Below, in pieces: positions 49,259 through 60,604 of a stretch of 64,000 bases of DNA; within the stretch, counting starts at the first letter, position 1; the number at the start of each line of letters is the position of its first letter. Under the pieces are notes generated by a model. That model worked only from the letters and a program-made list of their open reading frames with translations, was not told the origin of the DNA and ran no database searches. Made by a program: the position numbers and the translations under genes. Location: assembly GCA_032718565.1 (NCBI GenBank), contig JAVGVS010000108.1, positions 318,501 to 382,500 on the forward strand, in the 5' to 3' direction. The DNA is from Distichodus sexfasciatus (lineage: Eukaryota; Chordata; Actinopteri; Characiformes; Distichodontidae).

Positions 49259-52200
49259 TTAGAAGAGCTTTATCATACTTTCCCTGGATTTGCCAACACC
49301 AACCCATTTGACTGAATGGTAAGAAAAAAAAAATCATTTTAGAGCACAGAATGAGAAGCAAACACTGGGCTTCATTTACTAACCGTTCTTAAGCAGAAAT
49401 TTGTTCTTAAAATCCACATAGTTTTCACAAATATTGTGACATTCACCAATGTTTTCTAATTTGAGATTTGTTCCTTGGAACAAATCTTACACTAATTTTA
49501 TTGCACACATGTCTGTGTAAAACCTTAGGTTTTTGGGTTCTCTTCAACTATACAGTTGTATAATATTACCAACAAATTTAAGATAATATATATTGTTGAA
49601 TGAGGCTCATAACAGCTCAGTCTTTTGATGCTTTTAACTCCTTGAGGAGCAAACTCTAATAAAAGATTATTTATTCTTCACAGACACAGTAAGAAGTACA
49701 TGTAGTGAAATTAGAGATATGTTCTTAAACACTCTGTATGTGCGCATATTATGGGATAACTATGTATGATAAAGTGCCGTATGCCTTTTTGTTGCATAAT
49801 GGACAAACCACACAGTTGATAAACGGCAGGTGGGTGACCAATTTGGATAAGTGACGGAATGCTTTGCAGCCTTTATGTGCAAACAACTTGGATGGCTGAG
49901 AGCAAGACGCAGAATGAGGAGGACAGAAATATGGCTCCTTAGTAAAGATCGTACAGCAATTTTTGTCCATCCCATATAAAATCAAGGCCTTTTGCAGACA
50001 GGATCAGCCTTCACAGCTAGTACAGCTACATTACGGTTTGGAAAAATAGGCTGAAGACTTAAAGATGTAACCCTAACCCTAACCCTTTCTTACCTGGCAA
50101 CTGTAGGAAGTTTTCAATAAAACAGATGTAGTCCTGAGCTTGGGGAGGCAGTTCCTCAAACGTGCGAGCTCCCTCCGTACTGCAGCACCACCCGGGCAAC
50201 GTCTCATAGGTCACTGAGACCTTGGTCAAGACATCCATATTCGCTGCACATAAGAAGGCAGGTAAACCTTTATTTTCAAGAATTTCAAGAAGCGAGAATG
50301 ACAGTATTTAATTCTCCAAAGAATTTCCAAATGGGAGGGATTAACTGACCAGGAAAACTGGGCAAGGGTTTGCCATCAACTGTGTAGGCCACTCCCACTT
50401 TTATCTCAGGCAGTGTATCAAGGATGTCAAGTTTGGTCAGGGCAATACTGCGATAAGAAGAGGGTTTTAAAAAAGGCAAAACAAGATTAGTGGAGTGCTG
50501 GTATGAGTTAGTGTATATCTTATAGAAGCAAAGTCTAGTGACAAAGGACGCTTAAAGGGATCGCTTGGAATAAAAACATTACACATTCCGCTAAAATCAT
50601 TCCTCGTCTCTCACCTCTATATTATGTAGAGAATGGTATGATAATCTTGGCATGATTTAGTTTTTAATTGGGAGGCAGTGATCAATATGAGAAAATAATA
50701 CATGCTGATTTAACACCAGGTCCATTTGTATCAAATTATTAAACAGAACTAAAACATAATTTGAAATTTATATGAAAAACAATCTTCTCTTTTGATAAAC
50801 GTAGTTCTCCAGTCCAATACAAAGAGATAGGTATGATGTCTGATCAATGTTTTAATTTTAGATCAATGCTGTGGACTAGTTCGATTAATTCGAATTTACA
50901 GTTCAGGACGATGTGTTTTTATGAAAATCGATTTTATTACTTATTTTACATGCGGGCTCCAAAAGCGGAACTAATGTGACACATCGTTCTACACGGGTAA
51001 ATTAGCGTGGCGCACCCAAACCCTGTAGCAGATTCACAAACAACATGGCAACGACAGGGGAAAAGTATGGCGTCACATCAGTGCCAAAACTAGAGCGCGC
51101 AAAATTGCTTGCGCAAAAATTTTGCGGGCGTAAATTTCAAAGCCGTGCGCAAAATGGCCTGCTGCAAAAAATTCGCGGGCGTAAATTTCATAGTCGCGCG
51201 CGCAAACGTGACACTTGAGAACACAAATTTAAGAATCGAGTGCGCGGTTAAATGTGACCCCCCCCCTCCACTCCATAATTAGACACTTTTTAGGTGAATA
51301 AATATGATTATAATGTAAAACACGGAATTCAGAAGAAGAAATATGGAAAAACAGAATTCAGGAAAAAAATTTAACGGAATTTAGGAAAAAACAAAACGGA
51401 TTTAATGGGGCCCTGTGTATATTGCAAAAGACATGGTGCCCATACATACTGTGGAAAAGCCGGGATTCATTAACATGCCAAAAGTTTTTGACCCGAAGTA
51501 TGTGCTTCCAAGCCGCAAATATTTTTCTGAATTTGACTTGCCACAACTGTATAATGAAACACGTCAAAGAATCGGTAGAGAGCTGGAGGAGGAGGTGTCG
51601 TATTATTCTGCCACAACTGACATGTGGTTTTGAACCATTTATTTGCCGTCTGTGGTTTGATTTTGAGTAGGGGAGGAGAAAATCCATTAAAATCGAAAAT
51701 CGGATTTATTGTGAAAAAAATTGGAGATTTTATTTTTAGGCCATATCGCCCAGCTCTACTGGCAACTATTTTTTGTGATGTAAACACATGTGCTGTTTAT
51801 AAGCGTGCACTATAATGAATTATAGGCCAAAATGAGTCCAAACTGGCTAAAAATGGCCAAAACGTCAATATTTCTTCATTTTCAATTATTTTTTCCCTGC
51901 ATTTTATAATGTTAACGGGGAAAAAAAAATATAGAAACAGACAGTTTTATTAAAATGCTGGAAATGAATAATGTACACAAGTTAATTATAACACTCAAAA
52001 TAATCACTATGGCTTGGATATAGAGGTTTTTGGAATTACATAAGAGATAATTAATGTCTGGCCTTTTTAATGATGGAATACAGAGGACAAATCACTTGCT
52101 CTTGCAACAGTATATGTACATGATCAACTGTTCCGTCAAGTAAGGAGAATTAAATAGAATGAAGTGGTTGCCTCTTACGCTGTGAATCCGTTGATCATAT

Positions 52201-55200
52201 GGGCATAACGAACCAGAATCAAATCCAGCCAGCCGCAGCGCCGCTTCCTGCCCGTCGTAACCCCAAACTCCCGCCCTCTTGACTGCAGCAGGTCTCCTAT
52301 TTCCTGTATAAACCGACAAAATCAATCGGGAAATTGATGTTCTTCTAAATGTATGGTTTCTTTTGGGGGCAGATGAGTCACCCTTACGTTGTCCTGCTCA
52401 GTGGGGAAGGCACCAACTCCAACCCTGGTGGTGTAGGCCTTGACCACACCATACACACGGCCGATGTGGGATGGAGGCACGCCGAGACCTGTGCACACTC
52501 CCCCAACCGTGCAATTTGATGATGTCACAAAGGGATATGTTCCTGGAAGAAAGGAAGATTATTGATCACTGACCATTTGTTGCACTAACATTCTACACTA
52601 GCAGTAGACACACTTAATTGTTAGAATAGTTGCTAGAAACTTGCTCAGTAATAGCTATACTATACATAATCCCGTCATTTAAGGTACACATCCTGAATTT
52701 ATCCACAGCATGGCTTTAATCCGTACCAAAGTCAATATCCAGGAGAGCTGCATTGGCTCCCTCCACCAGGATCTTCTTGCTAGGTCCAGTAAGGGCTTGA
52801 TGCATGAAGTAAACTCCATCAGTGACTAGAGGACGCAGCCTATCAGCATAACGCTGTCAGAGGAGAGGAAGGATGCAAAAGCTTACTCCACAAAGGCTGA
52901 GGGGTTAATAGTGTAGAAGTACAAATTGTAATGAAACATTGTGTATCTTATCGTTACCTTCAGCTGCTCTAGCTCAGCGTCAATGTCAATGTTGAGGTTA
53001 GGGTACATGGTCTGGAAATGGTTGGCCAGTACACGGAATCTACAGCAAGAAATATTTATCATTTTATAAAAGAGATAAGTGACGTTTGATACTAGCACCA
53101 CAACACGATTAGAATAATTATAGATTACAAATACTCACTTTTCTTCAAACACTGAGAAGTCAGAGACCAAGTCACACACTCTCAGTCCATTGCGTGCAGC
53201 CTTGGAGGAATAGGTTGGGCCAATGCCCTTTTTGGTTGTTCCAAGACTAATGAGAAGGAATGACAACAACAATCAACAGCAGTTTGCAAAAGAAATTCAG
53301 GCATACTTTAGACCAACGGAAAACCTACTTCTTCCCAGCTTGCTGTTGTCTTTGTTGCTCCTGTATGCCATCTACCGCCTGGTGGAAGTTGAACACTACA
53401 GCAGCCAAAATAATTGTTAGACTGAATTTGAGCACAGAAATTAGAAACGCAATAATGAAAATCTTGAAAACAGATTTAAAGCTACCAAAGCCAAAGAAAA
53501 ACAAACTCTACCAATATGAGCACGGTCAGAGATCTTTGTTCTCTCTTCCCATCCCAGTAGTCCTAAAACAAAAATAGTCACTTCAACAACAGCAACATTC
53601 ACAGACAGCTTCTCATATCTAAAAAAAAAAAAAAATCTCTAATACCAGTATCACACTTTTCCCTTAAAGCCCATTCTACTCATCCTCTGTCCTGGAAAAC
53701 AGTCCCAGCAGACTCTCCAGCTCACCTTTTCCTTTCTGCTGGTTTTTTTCAGCCTCTTCAAACAGACCAGGGAGATGAATCACAACTCCATTGCCTGAAG
53801 CAGAGACATCAGAAGGGTCAACAAATCAGCACGGGTCTGTTAATAGATACACTTCCCACTCTAATGTTAAAACTAGGGCTGCACGATATTGGGAAAAAAT
53901 TACATTGCGATATATTTTTTTCCTGCGATATATATTGCGATGTGTACAAATTTATTTATGTTCATCAGGTGTTTTGAACTGCTTAAAAATCAAATAATAA
54001 TTCAAGAATAATTGGGGTAATTTTGTAAGCATTTTCAAAGAATAAAAAATGTAAAAGTATAATCAAAACCCTGAAATAAAATACTTTTTTAAGCTTATTT
54101 TGGGTTGTTTCATAAACAGCTTGACTCACCTTATTCACTGTCAATTCAGGCAAATCAAGGCTCTAATATGTTATGAAATTAATAATGAATGTTGCTTTTA
54201 CCCTGATGAAAGGGAACTCATTTTGTGAATGAAAAGAGGACACTTCAATATCACATTAAGGAATTAACATGAGTGACAAAATAAGTAATTTAACATTTTA
54301 TTCAACAACTTCTTTTTTGAAAACAGATTAGTAAATATATTTTGTCACAAAATTTGAAAAAAAAAAAAAAAAAAAAAACCCCGAAACAAATAAATTGTAA
54401 TAAGCTAAACTTAACTTGTTGTAATGACAATAACAAGTGTTGTTAACAATAATTATCTTACAATAAATAAAATAATGTCAGAAGATTCTTTTTTTTTTTG
54501 CATACTTTGTTTAGCCAAAGTAAAACAAGTGTTGGTCATCAGCTAACAAAAAAGATTAAACTTTTCAACAACTCTATAAAAAAAATTGGTTTCTTTCTCA
54601 GAGCTGTTGCATAAAGTAAATATAAATATTCAAATACACCAATTTGGTGCTTCTGTATGCATTAACTTACTCATTGAAGCTTAGAGGTTTTTAGCTAAGA
54701 ACACCAGTCTATCCACCATTGCAGGCTTGAGACTTGAACGCTGACAGGTGATTATGTTGCCGCTTGCACTGAAAACCCTCTCTGATGGGGAACTTGTTGC
54801 AGGAATAGAGAGATATTTGTGGGCAAGCTTGGCAAGATGTGGAAAGCTTACTTTGTGTGTTTTCCACCATGCAAGTGGATCTTGCTCTTTGTCTATAGAA
54901 GGTGTCAGTAGGTAAGTGCTTAATTCTGCTTCCACAGCATCTTTAATGGTCACAGACGAATCACTCATTGCTGCAGCTCCACTCTGTTTAAAGAAACTTC
55001 CCAAGGACTTTTTGGCTTTTTTTGCTTGAGATGTTTCAGCAACTTCATGCTCTACCTCAGAGCTGCAGCTGGCGACCTCCTTCTGGCATTCCATCATCTC
55101 TGTTGCAATTCTGGCCTTTACTTTGGGCTTGTTGTCTGCACTAATGTAGTCCATCTTGAATCGGGGGTCCAAACAAGAAGCCACATCTAGCAGCTCCTGA

Positions 55201-58200
55201 GTAGCATCATCTTTATATTTCTCGTTGATGTAGTACAATATCTCCTTCTTCAAGGTCTTGGTCAGGTCAGTGTCTTCATCATGCATTAATAGCATTGAAG
55301 TGTTGAAGAGGTGAAGAACTAGCTTCACATAGGAGACACTAACATAATCTTCTCCTGAGAGTGCATCTGTGAAATCCAACAGTGGGCCCAGTGTCTTGCT
55401 GACAGATTCCAGGACATCTATATCTTGCCAGGTTGGAATCAGATGCCTTGCCTTCTTGTCCTCAGACAGGACCTGAGTTAAAGCCTTCTGCTGCTCTAAA
55501 ATCCTGCTGATCATCATCTGTCTGGAGCCCCATCTTGTTTGGCATTCTGATATGAGGGAGTGTGCTGGTAAATGTAGGTCCTTCTGTGCTTTTTCTAGGG
55601 CACTCCTGGCCTTCCAGCTGTGAGAAAAGTGACTCACCAGCTTTTTACAGATACCTGTAGCTCGATCGATGCGTCCATCCTTTTTCACTACATTTTCTAA
55701 GAGAAACATAAAAACCAAAATATATAACTACATATTAATCATTCCATGTAATATAATAAAAAAAATAAATTGCTCATAAAATATCATAATAAAGAATAAA
55801 GTCGAAATGTTACGAGAATAAAGTGGAATTTTTACGTGAATGTTTAAGATATGTTCTGTACAAGCACGTCGTCTGCGTCAGTGAGTTAGCTCTACGGAAG
55901 ACCTTGCCAACATCAACCGTCAAAGGTAAGGTTTATTAAAATCTCTTTAGTTAAATGTAGTTTGATATAATTTGATTCGACTTTATTCTCGTAACATTTC
56001 GACTTTATTCTCGTAACATTTCGACTTTATTCTCGAAATATTACGAGTTTAATCTCGTAATCTTAGATTTTTTTTTTTAAGGTGGCACTTAGATTTTTTT
56101 TAAGGTGCCACTAAAACGCCGTCGTACCAGATAAATACAAGCAACGGTACTGAACTTTATACGGTACTGAAAAAATATTTATTATTTCAAGTCAAATTAT
56201 AGCAAAAGCAATAGTAGTAAAAATGCACAGGCACAATTTACCAATCGCAAGATGCAGCCGATGTCCAAAGCACTGCAACCTGGTCCACTTGTTGAGGGCG
56301 GCAGCCTTTATCATGTTCGCGGCATTGTCTGTTGTTATACATACTAGACGTGTCTCATCCAGGCCCCAAGCAGCCAATGCTTCTCTCATCCCCATCGCTA
56401 TCACAAGTCGGTTGTTGCTCCATAATATTTCACTTGTGATAAAAGCTCAGTTTCCACTTGTGTCTTGCATTTGTTGTACAGCTCTGGGATGGCAATTTGA
56501 GAAAAATAAGTGCGTGACGGCATAACATAACGCTTGTCAAGCGAGCGAATCATGTTTGTAAAACCCTGCTTGGTGACCGTGTTTATTGGTACCATGTCTT
56601 TCGCAAGGTGAAATGTAATAGCATCAGTGACATCTTTATGTCGCTTAGAGCCCTTCTCGTAAGGCGTCACACTGGCAAACGATTCCGAAATAGTTTTTTG
56701 CTTCGGACGGCAATCTGATCTGGCTTTGCATTCGTCATACAGTACTTTGTGGTGCCGACTTAAATGGTCAAACAAATTCGTAGTGTTTCCGCGAGTTGTG
56801 GCAACAACTGCCAGGCACTCCCGACAAAGCACATGTTTTTGGTCAGCATCATCCTTTTTGTATCCAAAATACTTCCATATGACCGACGTTGCGTTTCTTT
56901 TTGCGACCAAATCTTCCATTTCGGCGCTTTTCTCCCGTTCCGCGCTCATTTCGCCATGCGCACGCAGAGACTGCATGCATGAAGTAGGTGAAGCAACGTG
57001 TGCTTTGTAGTTTTTAAAGAACCCTTAAATATGAGTTACTTACTTCATATTAGACAAATATAGATCCGTGAATAGAAAGTTTAGAAATATAGAAAGTACA
57101 TTTTTAAATCAGACACACACAATTTTTTTTTTTTTTGCCCTGCATTGTGACTGCCGCGATGTGACTACCGCGCATGCGTACATCGCGATGACGATGCTGA
57201 AACGATGTATCGTGCAGCCCTAGTTAAAACCATTGCTTGTTCACATCCATATCTTTACTGGGGACTGCTCTGTTCTTGGCACAACTAATTACACCACTGG
57301 TTAAATGTTTGCTAGATACAACTATAAAATGTTGGATATTAATCTGCTATTTTCTGTTAAATACTTAAATATTTAACAGGAAAAATAAATACTTAAGTTA
57401 GTTTAATTTCATAATTAATTACACAAATAAATAATAATTTTCCAATTCTAATACATGACAACTCATTTCACTTCTGATTTACACTTACATAATTAATTAC
57501 TGCTACTTCACTTCAGTCAAACTTTCAACCTGCACTGTAGTGTCTAAAGGTGAAGTGTTCTGCTTATACTGTACTGTCTAAAGAAAAGTTTTCACTACAT
57601 GTTGGATGATCTTAGAAAATCAACCTGTGTACTGTTTTATGGTTTCACTACATTAATTATTTGAACATCTTAATAACCAGAGCCTATCCCAGAGTCTACA
57701 GGCACAAGGTGAGAGTTTCACTACATGCCTCTTTAAAACAATAGTCTGAAAAGACTTCATGCATATCGACTGGTCTGTGGATATTCTGCTTCTGATTTCG
57801 TGTTAGGAGAGTTTAAACTAGCACACTGGGTTCCAGATCTAGCCGTAAAATTTAAACATGCTTAATAAAAGATTTCCCCCAATGCTCAGTCATGAGACCA
57901 AAGGCAAGAGTCAGCAGCTCTTTCAGATTATGGCATATTCTATGACATCTCACTATGGCTACGTTCACACTGTCATGCTGAAGTGACTCAAATGGGATTT
58001 TTTGCCTTAATGTGACACAGATCTGATCTTTTCAGGGCTGTGTGGACACACAAATCTGATCTTTTCAAATCAGATTTGTGTCACTTTCATATGCGGTACT
58101 AAATCTCATACGTATCCGATTCGCTGCCATGCGACCTGAATGTGAACGCTCAGATTGGAATTCATGTGGCTTTTTGCTTATACGCATGCGCTGACATCAT

Positions 58201-59254
58201 CAGCCTGCACCGGCAGCGCGGGAAGGTGAAAATGGAGGAGAGCTGCGCTAACAGTCACTGGATGGATGGAGAAGTTGGGGGTTTAATTGACTTTTTTTCT
58301 CCTTTTCGACCTGCTCACGTACAGCTGATTCACTGTTTGTCGTCCTCCAGGCTGGCAGTGTGAACGTAACCTTTGTACATTTACACACTTGCTGATCACC
58401 TAACCTTGAGTATGAAGTGTGGTCTTGTGGAGTGAGCATCTGAGATTGTGGTAGGACTTATAATGAGAAAGAATCTAGAGGGCAGTAGAGAGGCCCAGTT
58501 GTGACAGTAGAGGAAAAAAGGTCAAAGCAGACTTACCAATAAAAGAGACCGCCTTTTTATTTAGAACTCCACTGGGCAAGAGGTGGAAGTCATACTCCAC
58601 CGAGTCCACCACCACGGTGTGTCCGGCATTGTTCCCTCCCTGGAGAAGGAGGCACATTAGCATTTTAAAAACATTGCAAGCCGAGGACATCCAGGAGCCG
58701 TGCTCAAGGGCAGACCAAATAAAATGGGTCCGAGGTTTTGTGCAGTAACAATAAATGAACCACATCAATCTAAAAAAAGCAATTATGAACAACGTTGTAC
58801 AAGAAGATCATGTTAGTAAGTTACAAACAGGAAGTTAAGCTAGCGGCTAATCAGACGCGTCCCAAGGCTAACCCAAAATAAGTTTACTTCCGTGTTTTAT
58901 AAAAACGTTTGGTTAAAACCAGCACGAAAAAAGACTCCATGAGAGACGGCGAGTTTATTTATTCCCTCGTGTCCAGTATACCTGGCATCGGCACACGACG
59001 TCGGCGTCCATCGCCAGCAGGTCCACCACCTTCCCTTTGCCCTCATCGCCCCACTGCGCGCCCAGAACCACCGTCACTTTATTGTGCGGATCCCGCGGCT
59101 TGCGGAACGACTCGACACCCTCGCCGTCCCGCGGCCGCTTCACCGCCGGCTCCCCGTCCTGCGACGCGCCGTTCAGCGTGCGCTTCACCGCCGGCTTCCC
59201 GTTCGACGACGCGCCGTTCCGCTCGTCAGTCATGATGGTGCCGTTGGTTGCCAT
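49259..59254 (-). CDS. adss: Adenylosuccinate synthase (13 coding exons)
   Basis: GTP-dependent ligase joining IMP and aspartate, the first committed step to AMP and part of the purine nucleotide cycle. Exons: 58982-59254, 58537-58639, 53726-53794, 53512-53562, 53329-53395, 53139-53246, 52958-53039, 52727-52853, 52388-52542, 52179-52303, 50350-50447, 50094-50243, 49259-49311. All phases fit; 486 residues (human isozymes 456-457). Motifs: VVLGAQWGDEGKGKVVDLLA (catalytic Asp and GTP loop), GGNNAGHTVVVD (catalytic His), [51 protein letters not shown] and the terminal WVGVGKSRESMIKLF. Extra length is at the N-terminus, where a 15-residue unit is duplicated. Residues such as NKKAVSFIG and FHQAVDGI look closer to isozyme 1, but the paralogue is not settled. 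Intron 2 is swollen by a hAT element and another MITE. Intron 12 starts with telomere-like G triplets. Confidence 0.95.
49369..49610. mobile_element. Small MITE-like element in the last adss intron
   Basis: The left end 'gggcttcatttactaa' and right end 'ttgttgaatgaggctc' are imperfect inverses. Fragments with the same 'gaatgaggccca' end occur near 26945, 32860 and 36820. The target duplication was not resolved. Confidence 0.45.
50068..50085 (-). repeat. Three telomere-type repeats at an adss splice donor
   Basis: On the transcribed strand the exon 12 donor gtaag is followed within a few bases by three GGGTTA units. These are intronic G triplets next to a 5' splice site. Confidence 0.8.
51100..51230. 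repeat. Two imperfect tandem units rich in 'gcgggcgtaaatttca'
   Basis: Units starting near 51113 and 51166, each about 53 bases, share 'gcgggcgtaaatttca' and a 'gcgcaaa' end. They lie just before the hAT fragment, in adss intron 10. Confidence 0.65.
51405..51765 (+). pseudogene. hAT transposase fragment of a second family
   Basis: The plus strand encodes KDMVPIHTVEKPGFINMPK, PKYVLPSRKYFSEFDLPQLY and YYSATTDMW, clearly related to the intact element's KDMVPINTVTKQGFTNMIRS. It then stops. The right edge reads 'tatcgcccagctcta', the inverse of the common 'tagagctgggcgata' hAT end. The BED finger, most of the catalytic domain and the left end are missing. Lies in adss intron 10. Confidence 0.75.
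55795..56031. repeat. 30 bp perfect inverted repeat inside the hAT intron, one arm duplicated
   Basis: The arm at 55795-55824 ('aataaagtcgaaatgttacg' and on) is exactly reverse-complemented at 55980-56009 and again at 56002-56031, in overlapping tandem. Shorter 'ttacgag' units continue to about 56060. This looks like a small palindromic MITE nested in the transposon. Confidence 0.8.
56062..56112. repeat. Short direct repeat 'cttagattttttt...aaggtg.cac'
   Basis: Two copies of about 25 bases in tandem directly after the palindromic element. Confidence 0.6.
57958..58370. mobile_element. MITE with 'acgttcacactg' ends in adss intron 2
   Basis: The left end 'gctacgttcacactgtcatg' and right end, read in reverse, 'gttacgttcacactgccagc' match closely. 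Internal 'aaatctga'/'tcagattt' pairs are present. The target duplication is not clear, so the superfamily is open. Confidence 0.65.
59136..59225 (-). repeat. 45 bp in-frame tandem duplication in adss exon 1
   Basis: Two 45-base units (59136-59180, 59181-59225) encode the peptides NGASSNGKPAVKRTL and NGASQDGEPAVKRPR. The units are very GC-rich. They lengthen the disordered N-terminal tail that precedes the catalytic fold. Confidence 0.9.
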
Positions 59255-59589
59255 GCTTCTTGTCTTGGGTGGCTGTTATGCGATAACGGAAACGCAATCT
59301 TTTCCACAATTGGGGTCATCGCGATGATCAACATTTTGTCTTATTTTATAGTTTTTATTTTTTTGCGTAAATTTGCTTACATTCTGTGCTAGCGCCGCGA
59401 ATTTACTTGCAGGTAGATGCAAGCAGAACATTAAATAAACCCGACATGCTGAAGAAACTCTTATCATATCACTCCAATGACATGGCGCGTAAAGAGCCGG
59501 AAGTGAGCAACTTTTGGCGCGTCCCTAGCATATGGTCTAGGGATGGTAAATACTTCTGAATTTATGATCGATCAGATATGAATATGGAT

Positions 59590-59745
59590 TCTTTTCCCTA
59601 TATTTACATTCATGACATTTATCAGACGCTCTTATCCGTTTCCTAATTACAGTATCCGTACAGCAACATGAGATTAAAGGCCTCACTCAGAGGCCCGAAG
59701 GTGGTAGTTCTGGCAGTAGGATAGAGTTAGATCAGACCAGGTCAT
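59590..59745 (-). repeat. SINE, minus orientation
   Basis: On the minus strand the tail reads 'cggataagagcgtctgataa', preceded by the body seen in the other copies. Confidence 0.65.
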
Positions 59746-59905
59746 TGCCCGGCCCATGGGCCACGTAGGCCCCTTTGTCTGTCCACTTCAGTTTTTAAAA
59801 GTTCAGTTGAGCTGAGTTACAGTCTATTGGTTCGACCCTCCATGTCAATTCAAATTTGTCATGTGGCCCCTTGGAAAAATTAACTGCCCATCTTAGAGTT
59901 AGATG

Positions 59906-59906
59906 C

Positions 59907-59958
<52 letters not shown>
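59906..59958. repeat. (ATT)n microsatellite
   Basis: About 17 ATT units directly before the hAT-like element at 59969. Confidence 0.95.
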
Positions 59959-59960
<2 letters not shown>

Positions 59961-59968
59961 CCTACCAA

Positions 59969-60604
59969 CAGTGTTGGGGAGTAACGGAATACATGTGCCG
60001 GCGTTACGTATTTAGAATACAAAATATGAGTAACTGTATTCTGTTACAGTTACCATTTAAATAGGTGATAATTAGAATACAGTTACTTTGTTGAAATGAA
60101 TGGATTACACGGTGGTCTTTTCCTGTTTCATATGTTAGGCTATCCCCTGTCTATCCCCTCTCTAATTTTGGTAATTCCACGCATTGCCGGGAACCCAAAC
60201 AAAACACAATAAGAGGCTCTGATGTAAGCGTCCTGTTAATGTTGGTGGCGTCAGTTACACAATGGACCCGGAGCCAGCACAACAGAGCCAGCAGTGCCCG
60301 GGCAGGAATGCATTTCTTACTCGGAAATTTCATCTTTGCTCCTCTACAGTAAATATATTGTCTATTCAGGGAGATTTGGGCTTAACAGCCAACTGGTAGA
60401 GAAAAACAAACAAGAATTTGCAGGATGTGATTACTACATTCATGTAGTTGTAAAAAGCATGACAATATATTAAGTAATCCAAAGTATTCAGAATATGTTA
60501 CTCACATTGACTAACTTAACAGAATACGTTACAAACTACATTTTGGGACATGTATTCTGTAATCTGTAGTGGAATACATTTTAAAAGTAACCTTCCCAAC
60601 ACTC
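59969..60604. mobile_element. 636 bp non-autonomous hAT-like element
   Basis: Perfect 8-base target duplication cctaccaa at 59961-59968 and 60605-60612. The ends cagtgttggg and, inverted, gagtgttggg differ by one base. Subterminal regions on both sides carry 'gaatac' and 'gtaac' repeats. No transposase. Confidence 0.85.

Larger units (their letters stand above)
54681..56976 (-). pseudogene. ZBED-type hAT transposase gene with internal deletion
   Basis: Cut-and-paste transposase. The first part (56976 to about 56401) has a BED zinc finger: WKYFGYKKDDADQKHVLCRE, then LFDHLSRHH, with two Cys and two His. It continues to YYGATTDL, which carries the first catalytic Asp. There the frame breaks. 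The next segment resumes in another frame with IAMGMREALAAWGLDETRLV and the second Asp in CITTDNAANM, so roughly 35 residues seem deleted. An intron (donor at 56241, acceptor at 55697) joins RLHLAIG to ENVVKKDGRIDRATG. The last exon (54681-55696) runs to the hAT dimerisation region SERVFSASGNIITCQRSSL. The catalytic core is otherwise well kept, suggesting recent insertion of a defective copy. Confidence 0.85.
53874..57222 (-). mobile_element. Full-length 3.35 kb hAT transposon in adss intron 2
   Basis: Perfect 8-base target duplication gttaaaac at 53866-53873 and 57223-57230. Terminal inverted repeat tagggctgcacgata on both sides, with sub-terminal 'gcgatatatattgcga' and 'catcgcgatgacgatgctga' hairpin-like sequence. 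It encodes a ZBED/hAT transposase in the same orientation as adss and ends 80 bases from the acceptor of adss exon 3. A smaller inverted-repeat element lies in its intron. Confidence 0.93.

Noticed and set aside
53260..53577. 105-codon plus-strand frame
   Set aside because: Antisense of adss exons 4-5 and the intron between; the minus-strand exons have conserved motifs and splice sites.
58909..59392. Several Arg/Pro-rich plus-strand frames
   Set aside because: They are the antisense of adss exon 1 in GC-rich sequence.
59301..59470. Divergent partner gene start beyond adss
   Set aside because: Open frames here are short and match nothing; no clear donor after a plus-strand ATG.
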